From: Piliocolobus tephrosceles
Lineage: Eukaryota > Chordata > Mammalia > Primates > Cercopithecidae
NCBI RefSeq assembly: GCF_002776525.5
Contig: NC_045453.1
Location: forward strand, 33,595,117-33,659,116
DNA length: 64,000 bases
Reading direction: 5' to 3'
The stretch's first letter is position 1; each line of letters starts with the position of its first letter. Below, piece by piece: positions 1 to 11,679 of the stretch. The notes under the pieces are model-generated. The model saw nothing but the letters and a program-made list of their open reading frames with translations, ran no database searches and was not told the origin of the DNA. Made by a program: the position numbers and the translations under genes.

Positions 1-439
1 ACTAAACTTAGCAAGAGGAATTGGATACGGTATGTGTAGTCCCTCCTCCTGGAAGCAGAAGTCTGGCAATATTTTAACACAGTCAGTGAGACAGTACACA
101 CAGGTATAATCAATGCAAAGACTAGCCCTGCCATGAGCTTATAAGATAATTAACTATTCCGAGCCTCAGTGTCCACCTCTGTTAAAGGAGATCCTCACAG
201 AGCTTCCTGCTTGGAATCATTCACAGGGATGATGTGCCTGGAATTTAGAGGAGGCCCACCCTGTGGCTCTGGTCAGTCATGGCCTTGCTCTCTCATGCAT
301 AGGATGTATCTTCTCTGTGTTGAGCAGCTGTTCTTTCCCAGAGTGCTGCTGGGTAGGAAAGTAACAGATAGAGATGAAGGGGTGATGCTTACAGCAAAGA
401 GGTCCATTTTGTTCTTACTTGGTACTGGCAGAATCAGTT
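1..439. other. Unassigned sequence, no feature seen
   Basis: Mixed-composition sequence without a recognisable repeat. A 95-codon frame from 169 has no domain-like composition and is judged chance. Confidence 0.5.
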
Positions 440-567
440 TAGTGGACTTGAAGTGAGCATCACCTGGGAGCTGGTGAGAAGTATGGAAATTTAGGGCACA
501 GGAGGGGGAAGAATCAGAACCTACATTTTAACAAGACCCCAGGTGATTTGTGTGCACGCTGCAGTTT
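440..567 (-). mobile_element. MER5-type hAT-Charlie fossil
   Basis: The stretch carries the paired hallmarks of MER5-family non-autonomous hAT transposons: a 'catcacctgggagct' block at the left and a 'ttttaacaagaccccaggtgat' type block at the right, ending near 'gcagtttgaaaa'. Order of the blocks indicates the reverse orientation. No intact terminal repeats or target duplication are visible, as expected for an old copy. The Alu at 580 was inserted at its right edge. Confidence 0.55.
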
Positions 568-579
568 GAAAAGTGACTT

Positions 580-907
580 CAGGACCAGGTGCGGTGGCTC
601 ACATCTGTAATCCCAGCACTCTGGGAGGCCAAGGCAGACAGATCAATTGAAGCCAGGAGTTCTGAGACCAGCCTGGCCAACATGGCAAAATCTCATCTCT
701 ACTAAAGATACAAAAATTAGCTGGAGGTGGTGGCATATGCTTGTAGTCTCAGCTACTCAGGAGGCTGAGGCAAGAGGATCGCTTAAACCCGGAAAGCAGA
801 TGTTGCAGTGAGCTGAGATTGTGACACTTTACTGCAGCCTGGGTGACAAAGTGAGATTCTATCTCACAAGAGAGAAAATAAAAAAGGAAAATTTTTTAAA
901 AGTAAAA
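580..907 (+). mobile_element. Alu element, full-length dimer
   Basis: Starts with 'ggaccaggtgcggtggctc', contains both monomers, the Pol III B-box-like region of the left arm, 'ctgcagcctgggtgacaaa', and an A-rich tail. It is flanked by a perfect 12-bp target-site duplication (gaaaagtgactt) at 568-579 and 908-919, which shows L1-machinery retrotransposition. Divergence is substantial, suggesting an older AluS or AluJ copy; subfamily not resolved. Confidence 0.93.
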
Positions 908-919
908 GAAAAGTGACTT

Positions 920-2437
920 TAGAGAGTGGGCAAATTTAGACCTCCTGAGGGTTTCACAGCAGCCACAATCCTCCCGCAGGACAAACAGCAGCTCATGCAT
1001 GCACGTTAATTATTGGCCACCAGGAAGGTGAAAAAGCAAAGCAGAGGCCAAGGGAAAACAGGCAGGGGGCAGGCAGGAGAGGCCCACATCAGGACCAAGA
1101 ATTCTCGGTGAGTCAGAGACACAGGAGGGCAGGAGAAGGGAGCCCTGTCGTGGGAGCTGCGGATTCTCTTGCCATCCCTGCCTCCATCTCGTCTTCCCCA
1201 TGCAGTCCCCATTCCTTTCTTGGACACATTTGCATTCACTCTCTTTACTACCCCCTGCCTAGTGTGGGCTTGTTTGGCAATTAGTACTGATTCATTTTCC
1301 TCAGCGAAAATTCACAGGTGACCTTTAGGTCTACCCCACGTTTGCTTGTGGCTTTGACGTGAATGTGAAGTCAGTGTGTACGAAGAAGTGTCTCTCCACT
1401 GGGGAGACAGGGGAGCCCTCCTGAACAACACAGCCAGAGGGTCACAGCATCTGTAAACCCCAAAGACTGAGGATGGATCACCCATCAGCTCTGGCTCACC
1501 TTGAAAACGGAGATGGGAAAACAACTAAGGAGACAGGAGAATCCTCTCTGGCAAAGCATCTTAAATAAGTAAAGCAGAGAACAGTGTCCTCTGCCCCCTG
1601 CTCCGAAACACAGAGGGGAGCTTGGATTCTTGTTCGGAACTCCAAGCACACGGGTTTTGCAGGTTGTAGGAGGGAGACAGTCCTGTTCCTTGTACAGAGA
1701 AGATGTCTGGAAACCACCCAGGGAGACAGGAAATGTTCCCTCCTTCCTTTGAGCGAGGGGATGTTTGAGGCTCAAAAGCTGAAGAAGTGGTGAGCTTCTG
1801 TGTGCCTGGTACTCAGAGCACCCTTGGCCAGTTCGGATAAATTGTACCTCCAAGGCGGTGGTGATAGTGGTGGCCAAGGGAAAAAAGCATCTGTGGCAAA
1901 CTTGTGCTTTCCTATCTGGCTTAAAACCAGCAACTGGTGTGAACCACAGGACAGAGTTACTGAGCACTTGCTAGCCTGAACATGAGGCCAATCAGTTTTC
2001 TTTTTTTATAAACAATGCAAAAACCCTGACTATAAAATATGGAAATAAGACCTCAAAGAAAGAACATGAGTAGAAAAGAGGCCTAGAGACAAACAGGATG
2101 TTTGAAACAGGAGCTCCCCCAGAACTTTCTCCTCTGGCAATTCACCCGGCCTTCGCATTTGACAATCTTGTGCACCAGCAGTTGATGCCCCCCGCTGTGT
2201 GTTGTGCTTCTGGGAATCAGCCAGAGAGGTCTCCAAGGAGCCTTTTTTGATTGGCAAATTCAACTGGCCCAGCGGTGTCACATTTGGTTTGAGCCATTTG
2301 GAAGTTTAAGCTGAAAATAAAATTGCCAAGTACTCATCACACACAACAATAATAATATTCACTGAAATAATTCAAAACAAGACATGATTAGGAAAAGGAA
2401 TTCCCAAAATTAGTGTGTACCATTGCCACATCATATT
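920..2437. other. Unassigned 1.5-kb sequence
   Basis: No repeat family, simple repeat or RNA gene recognised. A 160-codon minus frame (1485-1967) overlaps other frames and has no recognisable domain; composition around 1020-1750 is moderately G/A-rich. Exonic content cannot be excluded but nothing supports it. Confidence 0.4.
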
Positions 2438-2442
2438 CTGGG

Positions 2443-2797
2443 TGTATTAGTCTGTTCTCGGGATGCAGATAAAGACATACTCAAGACTGAGTAATTTACA
2501 AAGGAAAAGAGGTTTAAAACAATTCCACGTGGCTGGAGAGACCTCACAATCATGGCAGAAGCTGAGAGGCACCTCTTACATGGCAGCAGACAAGACAGAA
2601 TGAGAACCAAGTGAAAGGGGAAACCCTTTATAAAACCATCAGATCTCTTGAGACTTATTCACTACCAGGAGGACAGTATTGGGGAACCCACCCCCATGAT
2701 TCAGTTACCTCCACTGGGCCCCTCCCATGACATGTGGGAATTGTGGGAGCTACAATTCAAGATGAGATTTGGGTGGGGACACAGCCAGACCATATCA
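2443..2797 (-). mobile_element. Solo LTR, THE1/MST type (ERVL-MaLR)
   Basis: A complete ~355-bp solo LTR of the MaLR group in reverse orientation: it begins with 'tgtattagtctgttctcg' and ends with 'gccagaccatatca', the complements of the family's CA and TG ends. Inside are the expected 'cctcacaatcatggcagaag' and 'gggtggggacacagcc' blocks. A perfect 5-bp target duplication (ctggg) sits at 2438-2442 and 2798-2802, the size expected for this group. No internal retroviral sequence is present, so it is a product of LTR-LTR recombination. THE1 versus MST is not settled by eye. Confidence 0.9.
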
Positions 2798-2802
2798 CTG
2801 GG

Positions 2803-3037
2803 CCCTTCCAAAGGCTCTAAGTTAAAAAAGAAAGAAAAGACATGATAAAAAATAAGTTTGAACGAGAGAGAAAAGTGTGGAGGACAAAAGAGAAACATAC
2901 CGCCAAGATGTCCCTGTCCTTGGCTTATGTCATGATTTTATTTTCCTGGTTGCCTCCATTTCCTAGAAATGTATGCATTTCTAAAGTAATGATTCAGCCA
3001 CATGAGGAACTTCTCAGTAACCCAGCCTTGGTTCCTG
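2803..3037. other. Short unassigned spacer
   Basis: A/G-rich at 2820-2900, otherwise no repeat recognised. Confidence 0.4.
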
Positions 3038-3072
3038 TATTGGTCAGTTCTCTCACTGCTACAAAGAAATAC
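3038..3072 (-). mobile_element. MST/THE1-type LTR stub
   Basis: About 35 bp ('tattggtcagttctctcac' ... 'aaagaaatacc') matching the 3' terminal segment of a MaLR LTR in reverse orientation. It ends abruptly where the Alu at 3073 begins; the rest of the LTR is not found beyond the Alu pair, so it appears to have been lost in a deletion. Confidence 0.65.
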
Positions 3073-3361
3073 CCGGCCAGGCATGGTGGCTCATGCCTGT
3101 AATCCCAGCATTTTGGGAGGCTGAGGCGGGTGGATTGTGATATGAGGAGTTCGAAACCAGCCTGGCCAAGACGGTGAAACCCTGTCTCTACTAAAAATAC
3201 AAAAATTAGCTGGGAGTGGTGGTGGGCAACTCTAGTCCCAGCTATTTGGGAGGCCGAGGCAGGGAGAATCACTTGAACCTGGGAGGCAGAGGTTGCAGTG
3301 AGCCAAGATCATGCCACTGCACTCTAGCCTGGCGACAGAGTGAGATTCCGTCTCCTAAAAA
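3073..3361 (+). mobile_element. Alu element (left half of inverted pair)
   Basis: Dimeric Alu from 'ggccaggcatggtggctc' to 'gagattccgtctcctaaaa'. The tail is only a 4-A remnant, unusual for an otherwise complete Alu, and it runs within 6 bp into an oppositely oriented Alu at 3367. No downstream target-site duplication is seen, consistent with loss of the tail region. Confidence 0.93.
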
Positions 3362-3366
3362 CCTGG

Positions 3367-3582
3367 AACCGCCTCCCAGATTCAAGCGATTCTCCTGCCT
3401 CAGCCTCCTGAGTAGCTGGGACTAAAGGAGTGCACCACCATGCCCAGCTAATTTTTGTATTTTTAGTAGAGACGGGGTTTCACCATCTTGGCCAGGCTGG
3501 TCTTGAACTGCTGACCTCATGATCCCTGCCTGCCTCGGCCTCCCAAAGTGCTGGGATTACAGGCGTGAGCTGCTGTGCCCAG
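3367..3582 (-). mobile_element. Alu element, 3'-truncated (right half of inverted pair)
   Basis: Antisense Alu beginning inside the right monomer at 'aaccgcctcccagattcaag' and running to the 5' end at 'gagctgctgtgccc'. The segment that should hold the right-monomer 3' part and poly-T is absent. Together with the tailless sense Alu this forms a tail-to-tail inverted repeat of about 215 bp with almost no spacer. Confidence 0.93.
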
Positions 3583-3794
3583 AGAGCTCCTACCCTGTTT
3601 CAGGAGTGCTGGTAAGGGAGTAGAAGCTTTGGTCCAAAGATGAAGTCCTCACTCAGGTCACCAGACACATGATCAGAAGCTGCAGATCCTCGAATATCCC
3701 AGCTGTGCTGGTGGTTGCTGCCCCTCTGCCCCCAGCCTTACCTGAGTTACGGCTAAGTAGAATAAAAATAATCTTTCCTGAGAACTGTCTTGCA
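3583..3794. other. Unassigned spacer
   Basis: No repeat recognised. Confidence 0.4.
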
Positions 3795-3928
3795 GGTGTT
3801 GGAACATGATCTTTGGGTTCAGACACACCTAGGTTCAAGTTCTGGATGCAAAACATGAAAATGTGTGAATGTGGAAATGTCACCTTATTTAAATCTGTTT
3901 CCTCATCTGCTAAATAATATAGTTTTGA
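3795..3928 (+). mobile_element. MIR fossil
   Basis: Matches MIR in order: 'gatctttgggttcagacaca' corresponds to the 'ctctggagtcagac' core, followed by 'aggttcaagttctg', a decayed 'gtgacc..caccttattt' block and 'gtttcctcatctgctaaata'. Highly diverged, forward orientation, ends undefined. Confidence 0.7.
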
Positions 3929-6900
3929 TTTTAGTGTGCCCAGCATCCTGCCCTCTTCGTCTGGTAAAAACACGTGCTTCTGGTTAGGAAACCATCACCC
4001 CAGTATCACATGGACCTGATAAGCTAAGAGCCACACTGGCCCAGACTCCTACTTTGCAGCTGATACCAAATGCTGTTTGGCATGGTTTGAGGCAGGAAAT
4101 TAGGAGCCACTAACATCTTGGGCTGCAAAACTTCCTTTCATTAATTAGAATTAAAAGAATCAACACAAAGCTATCCGGAATGCTATCATCCTTAACTGTG
4201 GCATGTAAGACAGACTCAAATACCCAAGTAATTCTAACAGACTCCATGCATTTCAGCATAGTAATGATTTTTAGTACTGAATACAGCCTGGATAGGATGA
4301 GATCTATTCTTTCTATAGATTATACCACTGTGCCCCTGCCCCTGTTACTGAGCCTTAAACAGAGTCACTGGAAACTTAATTGGTAGGCATGCACTCACCT
4401 CAAATATATTACAGCCCTCAAAGATAAGAGTCGTGGCTAAATATAAACAAAAGTAATTTGCACACAGTAACCAGGACTCTTCCTGGACCAGGTGCCACAC
4501 ATTTCAAGGTTCTAGCAAACGTTCTATTAAAGGTGACACATTTGTTGTGACACTTTTATTTACATGCTAAATACTTTGTTGCTCCTTAGCCTTCAGATTA
4601 ACCACCTTTCAGATGTTTGCTGAAAAGGTGAATAACTTGAGGCTTATTTTGAGCATGATATGCAACAATTTTAAGTCTTATCTACCAAATCACCTCTTTC
4701 TATTGACAAACTATAATCAACCTTCAAAATAAACAAGGACACACCTTGAGCAGTGACATGAGATGCAAAGCCTTAATTTCCCATGGTTAGTGGGGAATAA
4801 AATCTCTCAGGTATGAATAGGTAAAACAGCAGGGCCACTTAAATGTGCATTTTCAGCTTGGAGGAATGTAGGGAAATGTCCATACAAGATAGCCACCATT
4901 TTTCTCTATTTCCCACCTGCATTTGTGAACCCCTTTTCTGTTAACGGTGAAGAAAAAACATTAATAAATATCTATGTTTCTGCAATCTGTATACAAAGTT
5001 CCAAAATCTTCAAAATTCATGTACAGAGCATCCTATCAGAGAACCGTGAGGGTGGAAAGTCATGGAACAGCATCTGCTCTATCAGAAGGAAAGCACGGAA
5101 GAGGAAGGCCTGATTAGGCAGCCCTGGTGTGAGGGGAGTTCTCCAAGAAGGAAGTGATTCTGCAAGCCACAGCCCCCTGCTCTCTCTGGGGTTGAGCTAA
5201 AAGGAAAGTCAACCCTAGGAAGAACCCATGCCTGCAAATTTCCACCTTTTGCTTCCTTGGGGCCATTTCCATAAAGCAAAATCCTCTCTGATGAAGTTTA
5301 TCCTCCAGGATCTGCCACTCCTGGTAGGAAATAATCAAAGATTGCAAAGTCTCTGCAACTAATCATTATTCAAAGATATTAACTGCAAACCAGGTGAGCC
5401 CTGCAATCAGAAAAGTGGTGTAGATTTCTACCGTCAGCACTGGCCGGTAGGGAATGTGAGTGCATTACGTAACCTGTGCCAACCTGGGTTTCCTGGTCAG
5501 TAAATTCAGGATCAGATTCCTGTATAGTGATGGGATCTCTGCGGGGCTTGATGAAGAAATAGGTGTACATCACATGACCAGGTTCTCGGGGTGTATTAGG
5601 TCAGTGTTAGCTGTCAACGAAGTGCCCCTCATTACTTTTCCACGTACAGGAGCCCATTCAGATATGAGAGGAATACTACCTTCCAGTCCCAAGTAAGACC
5701 TCAATATATAACACACCACTTCCAGGCCTGCCAAAGTAACCATTGCAAGCCCTTTCATGCATTTATCCTTAAACATACATTAATTTGTTTTTAATAAGGA
5801 AAGCTCACTCCCATATAAACAGTTTATAGACAGCATGTGGTGGAATAAAAGTTGTGGTCAGGAGGGAGATGGACTTTTGCTGCCACATCCCTGCAAGGTA
5901 ACAAGAAACATTAAAAATGCATTTGGTCCTGATAGGCTGAATTCATTTTAACTGGTATAAATAGGATAGATGAGCTATTCAAATGTCTGAAGAGCCCATA
6001 TAATGAAATATGGATCATATTCTCATGGCTCTGGCAGGAGGGGCCGATAATTTGTTTTCTCTCAGCATTAGCAGTTGCTGGCACCAATAATAAATTATAT
6101 ATAGCAAGCTCATATCCTGCACTCAGTTTTATTTACCTATACAGTATGAAATCTCATTTATCAAAGTTTCAGAAGGTGAAAAATAAAGCTTTAAATTTAT
6201 AATCTTTAAAGAATCCTGAATTGATAATATGTACATTTTGGGGGTACGGGTAACTAGGAACATATTTTTTAAAGTGTTCCGGTATTATTACATTGTAATA
6301 ACTGTTTATCAATGGTACTTTCTGTGTTTAAATGTGCAGATGTATGGAAATCGGCTGCTTCTACCATTTACCTTCCCGATAAAACGTGGAATGTTTAGAC
6401 CCTCCTCAGCTGGAATGGCTTTGGGGGTGAATTCTGATTGGAGCAAAATTCAGCACCGCTTCCTACAGTGAAGACACTGGGTGGGTTTTATTTCATGGTG
6501 TTCCTTTGGAAACCCCAAATCAGTGGGCTTTTCCTTTACTTCAAATAAAACTCATCTCTGTCAGACAGACTCTCCAGATCCCCAATATGTAATATGTGGC
6601 TGTGGATGGATTTTGTCATCTTTCTCTCCAGAGAACTTTGAAGCTCTTTCTCTGACACCCTGGATTTCCCATTCATGTAAAGGTGAATTCTTAAGTAACA
6701 GGACTGAAACCCCACCCGAGGTACTGTAATCCTCACTCTTCTGCGCCTCTGTCAGCTCTCTCTGCAGCAGCTTTCCCTGGTGCGATGGGCGACCTTCCGA
6801 GCATCCCTTGGAGGCCTTGTTCCCTCCTCTGTGCACGTGCCAGGCATGGGTCCTGTATGGCCAGCACATCATATATCATGTGAGTGCACAGCTCTGGGAC

Positions 6901-7119
6901 TTGCCTTCTTCACTGGCTGGGAGAAGAGTTAGGCATTTTTGTTATGATCCCTTTTGAGTAAATAGATGTCTTTTTAACAACCTGGGTCAATATTGCAATA
7001 TCAACTTCCTTGTCAGCTTTTCTCTCAACAATGTTTGCAAGGGAGAAAAACACATTCAACGTTTACAGCAAACATAACAAATACCTTCTCTCATCATTAA
7101 TGCCTACTCCTCACCCATG
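3929..7119. other. 3.2 kb of unassigned, mostly A/T-rich sequence
   Basis: I recognise no Alu, L1 or LTR here. Open frames are short (<105 codons), overlapping and without domains. A/T-rich stretches lie near 4540-4740 and 5940-6340. Old, unrecognisable L2 or MIR fragments may be present. Confidence 0.4.
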
Positions 7120-7600
7120 ACCTGTCAGTTACTGAGAACCTCAGATTGCCTTCCACTCTGAGAATGACTCTTTGAACACTCCTTGTTTTCTGCAACCACG
7201 GCCTCTGCATGCCAGGCCATCATTCTTGCTCATCATACCTTCCTCGTCTCCAAATTAACCTACTCAAACCCCTGCATGGGAGGCTTACTGAGGTCTCTGC
7301 ACCATGTTGGGGTCCTCCAAGCCATTCTTTATCTTCTAATCAAATCATATTTTGTAAGCATCAATCTCATAAAGGCATTGGCCCAAAATGCTCTTAATAG
7401 CATCCCAAAAGTTTTGAATTCTTTTAAAGGCACCAAGGCCTGCCTGTTCCTCTGATTAATATTTATTCTTCTCTTTGGATAGGAAACTCCATGAGGTCAG
7501 GTGCAATGTCTCTCCTGCTCCAAGCTACTCCGCCTACTCTAGTGCAATGCATGGCATACGACATATGCTCAGGGTGCATTCAGCCAAACGTAATAAATAC
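7120..7600 (+). mobile_element. Probable L2 fossil
   Basis: The segment 'ggaaactccatgaggtcagg' (around 7480) followed by a 'gtgcaatgcatggcatac' block resembles the 3' region of L2 (coding end plus 3'UTR). The upstream part to 7120 is only weakly similar. No 3' terminal repeat is preserved. Confidence 0.45.
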
Positions 7601-9711
7601 ACTGACTTCACACAGATGTCTGCCTACTGCAGCTCTAGCAAAACACTTCCAAAAGAATCTAAATGAGCGTAAACACCTTTAGACCGCAGCTAAAATGCTA
7701 TTGTTGACCATGCTGTTGGCTACTGTGTAATGCTGTCTCAACAATTCACCCAACAGAGTAGAATCCAACAACTCAAGCAGAACATGGTTTACCAGCCAGT
7801 CACCTTACCCAAAATGCCTACTCTGCAGGTTGCTCTGAGGTTTAGAAATAAAATGTTGACCATAATGTCTAACATACAGTGGAAGTCCAGTCATTAAAAG
7901 CGGTCATTATAATGACACAAATCAAAGATTTTAAAGTTGTGTGTGGTAAAGTAAGGTGATGCCATTGAGAAGGCAGCATTGGAACAAGAATTTATCACTC
8001 TCTAATATTGGCTGAAAACCCAAAAAGGAATAGGATTTTTTTCCTTTTTTTTTTTTTTTTTTTTTTTTTAGCAGGCAGGGTCTTTCTGAATGCAGGAACT
8101 TCTCAGAATTCAGTTCATCCCATTTCCGTGGCTCAAAACCCAGCCCAAACACAGGAACAAAGGGCAAGCCAAGAGACTGCAGTGATCGGCTGGCATGGGG
8201 CAGTCTCACAAGGGAGTGAGCATGCATTTCACATTCTGCATGTCATTTCCAATGTGGGTATTCATGACCTAGCAGAAAAGAGAAAAGACATTCCAGGCCT
8301 TGAAAATATGCAAATCAAAATGAAACAACCCATCCCTCAAGTGGCCTGTTAATAAAACATCCAAGTTTGATGTTTGATTTGTAGAAACAAACCCAACTGG
8401 TCTTTCCCCAATGACTGGGGTAGCCCTGGCTTCTCTCCACCTGATACTCATGGCAGAGAAGAGAGACGATCACAGAAGAGAGAAGCTCCACCGCACTTCA
8501 CTTGCACCGATACGTGGGAAAATCTTTGAGTGGATATCAGTACCTTTCAATGTAGAAGCAGTCAACTGTACAGATTGTGTTGTAGATAATATATGCTCTG
8601 GGCTTAGTTAACCTTGCCTAGATGCCTAGATACCAAATTGGGTGAAAGAAGCTTTAGCTCTCCATTCCTTTCTTTTTGAAATGACAGGATGATCAGGTGC
8701 CACCCCAGGTCAAAAGGCCCCATGCCTACTTTTCCATAGTGTGGATTCATTATCAAGACTAAGAAGCCAGTTGCCTGTTCAGAAACTACCGAGTTAGTAA
8801 TTACAACATGGCTTTTTTCCCCCTTCATGTTTTACTTGAACAACCTGGGAGGAGATGAAAGTTGGTGAAGGTTGTCTGATATTTTGATATTTTAATAGAA
8901 GGATTGAACGCATATCTCAGTCTTTTATGCCATTTTGTCTTGTTTGTGTATGCTGCCTAAGGGTCAAACATTAATAAAACATGTAACACACTAATGGCCC
9001 ATAAAGAATATACTTTGTTGTAAGACAACAGGCAAATCCCTATCTTTGCTTAAACCAGTGCTCTCAAAGAATCTCGCATCTTTTATTGTCTTTTTATAAA
9101 GATATTTTCATCAGGTGGAAGAACGGTGTTTAGATGTTCATTGTTTACAAAAGATAGTTTGCTCCTTTAAAAGAAAACATGTTCCCCTCCATTCTTTGAC
9201 TTGCATTTGAGAACTGGGGGTTCTTTGAGCCTGGGGGTTCCTGGCAGCTTCTCTGGGAAGTGGGTCTCCCCTTACCCACTGCCCTCTGTCACATTCTTCT
9301 ATTGTTACCTATCATGTCACCTGTCCCCTACTGAGCTTCTCAGGATATGGCAGCACCCGTTCACAAGTGAGAGGGCAAACTTGGGCTGGTATTCAGCTGG
9401 AGTCCCAGCAGATGGCACTGTTCCCTCTGACTTTGCACCAGCCTGGATGAGGGGTAGGTGGGCAGGAGGGGAGCTGACTTCTGGGGTCTGCCTGGGTTGC
9501 AGACAGAAGAAAGAGGGAGATATGCAAACCACACTGGACAAGGGCTTGGAAATGTGAGACGCTCCCTGCTGTGATCCTTGCAGGATGAAAAAATTGACGG
9601 TATCTTGCTTATATTGCCAACAAATAAGATCAGAAATTTTGCCCAAGGGCAGTGAGAGGAGTTTCAGCAAAGGCTTTATTTAAGACCATGGTTTCCTAAA
9701 CGAGCCTCCCT
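7601..9711. other. 2.1 kb unassigned sequence with a T-tract
   Basis: Contains an uninterrupted 25-T tract at 8045-8069 preceded by a second T-run at 8036-8042. The sequence right of the tract is not an Alu or recognisable L1. A 118-codon plus frame at 9201-9557 and a 117-codon minus frame overlapping it have no recognisable domain. Nothing else identified. Confidence 0.4.
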
Positions 9712-10000
9712 GGCTGAGATGATGTCAACTCTTTGGAGTCAGATTCTCCAGAATTCCAGCTCTAACCCCCACTTATGAGATGCACTATGGACACTTTGGC
9801 CTTAGCCTTAGAAGAGAGATCTTCTCACGTCTTCAGTGGAGATGTAAATGGTACCCACCTCTAACCCTGACTGATGAGATGCACTATGGACACTTTGGCC
9901 TTAGCCTTAGAAGGGAGACCTTCTCACGTCTGCAGTGGAGATGTAAATGGTACCCACCTCTTCCGGTGACTGGGAAGACTAGATGAGATGGTTTCCCAGG
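9712..10000 (+). mobile_element. MIR with internally duplicated core
   Basis: The left part ('tctttggagtcagattctcc' ... 'agctctaaccc') and the right part ('gatgtaaatggtacccacct' ... 'gactagatgagatgg') align in order with MIR. The central segment, equivalent to MIR's 'ccacttac ... gtgtgacc ... cctcatctgtaaaatggg ... gtacctacc' region, is present twice in tandem. This makes the element longer than a standard MIR (~260 bp). Confidence 0.65.
9761..9958. repeat. Tandem duplication, 2 x 99 bp
   Basis: Copy 1 is 9761-9859 and copy 2 is 9860-9958. By direct comparison they differ at 6 of 99 positions (four at the left edge and middle, e.g. agagagatc/agggagacc). The period is a multiple of three, so a short plus-strand frame (9780-9986) reads through both copies as a repeated peptide; this is not evidence of coding. 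Confidence 0.95.
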
Positions 10001-11125
10001 AAACTGGAAGAAGTAACCACCTACTATCAGCACCTGCATCATTTTGTAATGATTATTACTATGATTATTATACTCCTTCATACAAATGCCACTCGCCTTC
10101 TTGCCAGGTGCCAGGATCTGAAATTGGCACAAAGAAATCACAGCTATGTATGACACGGTTGCTAACTTCTGGAAATACACAAAGAGTTCTTTTTTTACGA
10201 AAGGGTAAGTAAATATAACAAAAACATCAAAATGGTCAACAGAAGGACACAGGTGGTATCCATACTGGGGCAAGGGAAGGGAGAGTGGCAAAGGCCAGAG
10301 AAACCACTGAAACTAAGAGGAAGGGGAGAGAACTGATGAAAATGTATGGAGAGGAATAAGGAGGCTGTTGGTGATGACTGGGAAAGTAAATGTGCAAAGG
10401 AAAAGTGGGAACCAAGGTTAGGCCAAGAAGAGGGAGGTGGGGAAACAGCTTGAAGCTGCCCAAGAAGGGCTTTGAGCAACCTAAGGCTCAGGATTCTTCC
10501 GGGGCTTTAGACTTTCCTTATGGAGTTTTGCATCCCAGTTCCCATCGTATGTGGGCTGGAGAGAAACACAGCCCCCTTCACCTACAATATTCTGTTTCTG
10601 ACATTCTATGTGCATGAAAGACAATTGATTTTACCACAATTTCAAACTAGTCCTGTGGCAGGGGAAGAGCAGGGATGGAGGTTCCTAGTTTGCAAACAGG
10701 AAAGGGACTTGTCCAAGGCTGGACAAAAATAGGGACAGAGTTGAGTCTGCAACCCCATAGCCATTTCAAATGCATGACTCTCTCTTAATGAACAAGTTTA
10801 ATTAAATTCTCAGGTAATGAGGAGACACTGGGAGCTCATGGGCTCAGAGATGAGGAGACAAGCAGACAGGGAGGAGGGAGGGAAAGCAGCGACCTCACAG
10901 GCAGGAAGACAATGAGGATGCCATTGCCGGGATGCAGGTGCACAGAGGAGACTTGTGCCAGGTGGGAATAGCCAGGTGGAGCGAAGAAAGACATCCAGGA
11001 AGTACAAACAAGGTACAAATGGAGGCTTGGTCACTGCTGGATTCAGAATAAAGGACAGAAAATTCAGAGATCACTCAGAGCATTGGAACTTGGCCCTTCA
11101 CGGTGAAGTCTGTTCATTAAGACTC
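10001..11125. other. 1.1 kb unassigned, possible MIR at 10650-10790
   Basis: A weak MIR-like block in reverse orientation is visible at about 10650-10790 ('gggacttgtccaaggctgga' then 'gcatgactctctctt'). The rest, including an A/G-rich stretch 10250-10460, has no assignment. Confidence 0.4.
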
Positions 11126-11679
11126 TTAGTCAGGGTTCTCCCAAGGGACAGAACCAATAGGATATACGTGTACATAAAGGACTTTATCTGGGAGAACTGG
11201 CTCACACGATTACACGGCAAAGTCCCTTAGCAGGATATCTGCAAGCTGGGCATAGAGAGGCCCTAGTAGGTGCTCAGTCCAAGTCTGAAAGTCTCAAAAC
11301 CAGGGAAGCCAACCGTGTAGCCTTCAGTCTGAGGTCAAAGGCCAAGAGCCCCCAGGAGGCTTCTGGTGCAAGTCCCAGAGTCCAAGGGCAGAAGGACCTA
11401 GAGTCTGATGTCCAAGGACAGGAGGAAAGGAAGCAGGCATCCTGCATGGAAAAGAGAGAGAGTGAAAAGACTCTGCAAGCTGCTTGTCCCCTTCTTCTGC
11501 CTGCTTTGTGCCAGCTGCACTGGCCGCTGACTGGATGGGGTGGGTCTTCCTCTCCCATTCCACCAACTCAAATGTCAGTCATCTCTGGCAACACCTTCCA
11601 GACACCAAGAAAGAATGCTTCGCCAGCCACCTAGGCATCCCTCAATTTAGTCAAGATGCCACTTAATACTGACCATCAA
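11126..11679 (-). mobile_element. MLT2-type solo LTR (ERVL group)
   Basis: Starts 'ttagtcagggttctcccaag' and 'gaaccaataggatatacg', continues through 'gagaactggctcacacgatt', 'agtccaagggcagaagg', 'tgcctgctttgtgccagctg', 'ctcaaatgtcagtcatctc', and ends 'cacttaatactgaccatca'. This is the order of an HERV-L/MLT2 LTR read in reverse. About 550 bp with no internal ERV sequence. It is diverged, and a clear target duplication was not found. Confidence 0.78.

Noticed and set aside
1485..1967. 160-codon minus frame
   Set aside because: Overlaps open frames on both strands, no domain, no start context or exon structure supporting it.
2443..2797. Possible proviral internal genes next to the LTRs
   Set aside because: All LTRs recognised here appear solo; no gag, pol or env-like sequence adjoins them.
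3216..3425. Small frames with familiar 'Alu peptide' motifs here and at 16115-16321, 17339-17656, 31752-31976, 62960-63270
   Set aside because: Alu-encoded frames common in primate DNA; not genes.
8045..8069. 25-T tract read as the tail of an antisense Alu or L1
   Set aside because: The sequence to its right matches neither element, so only the T-tract itself is reported.
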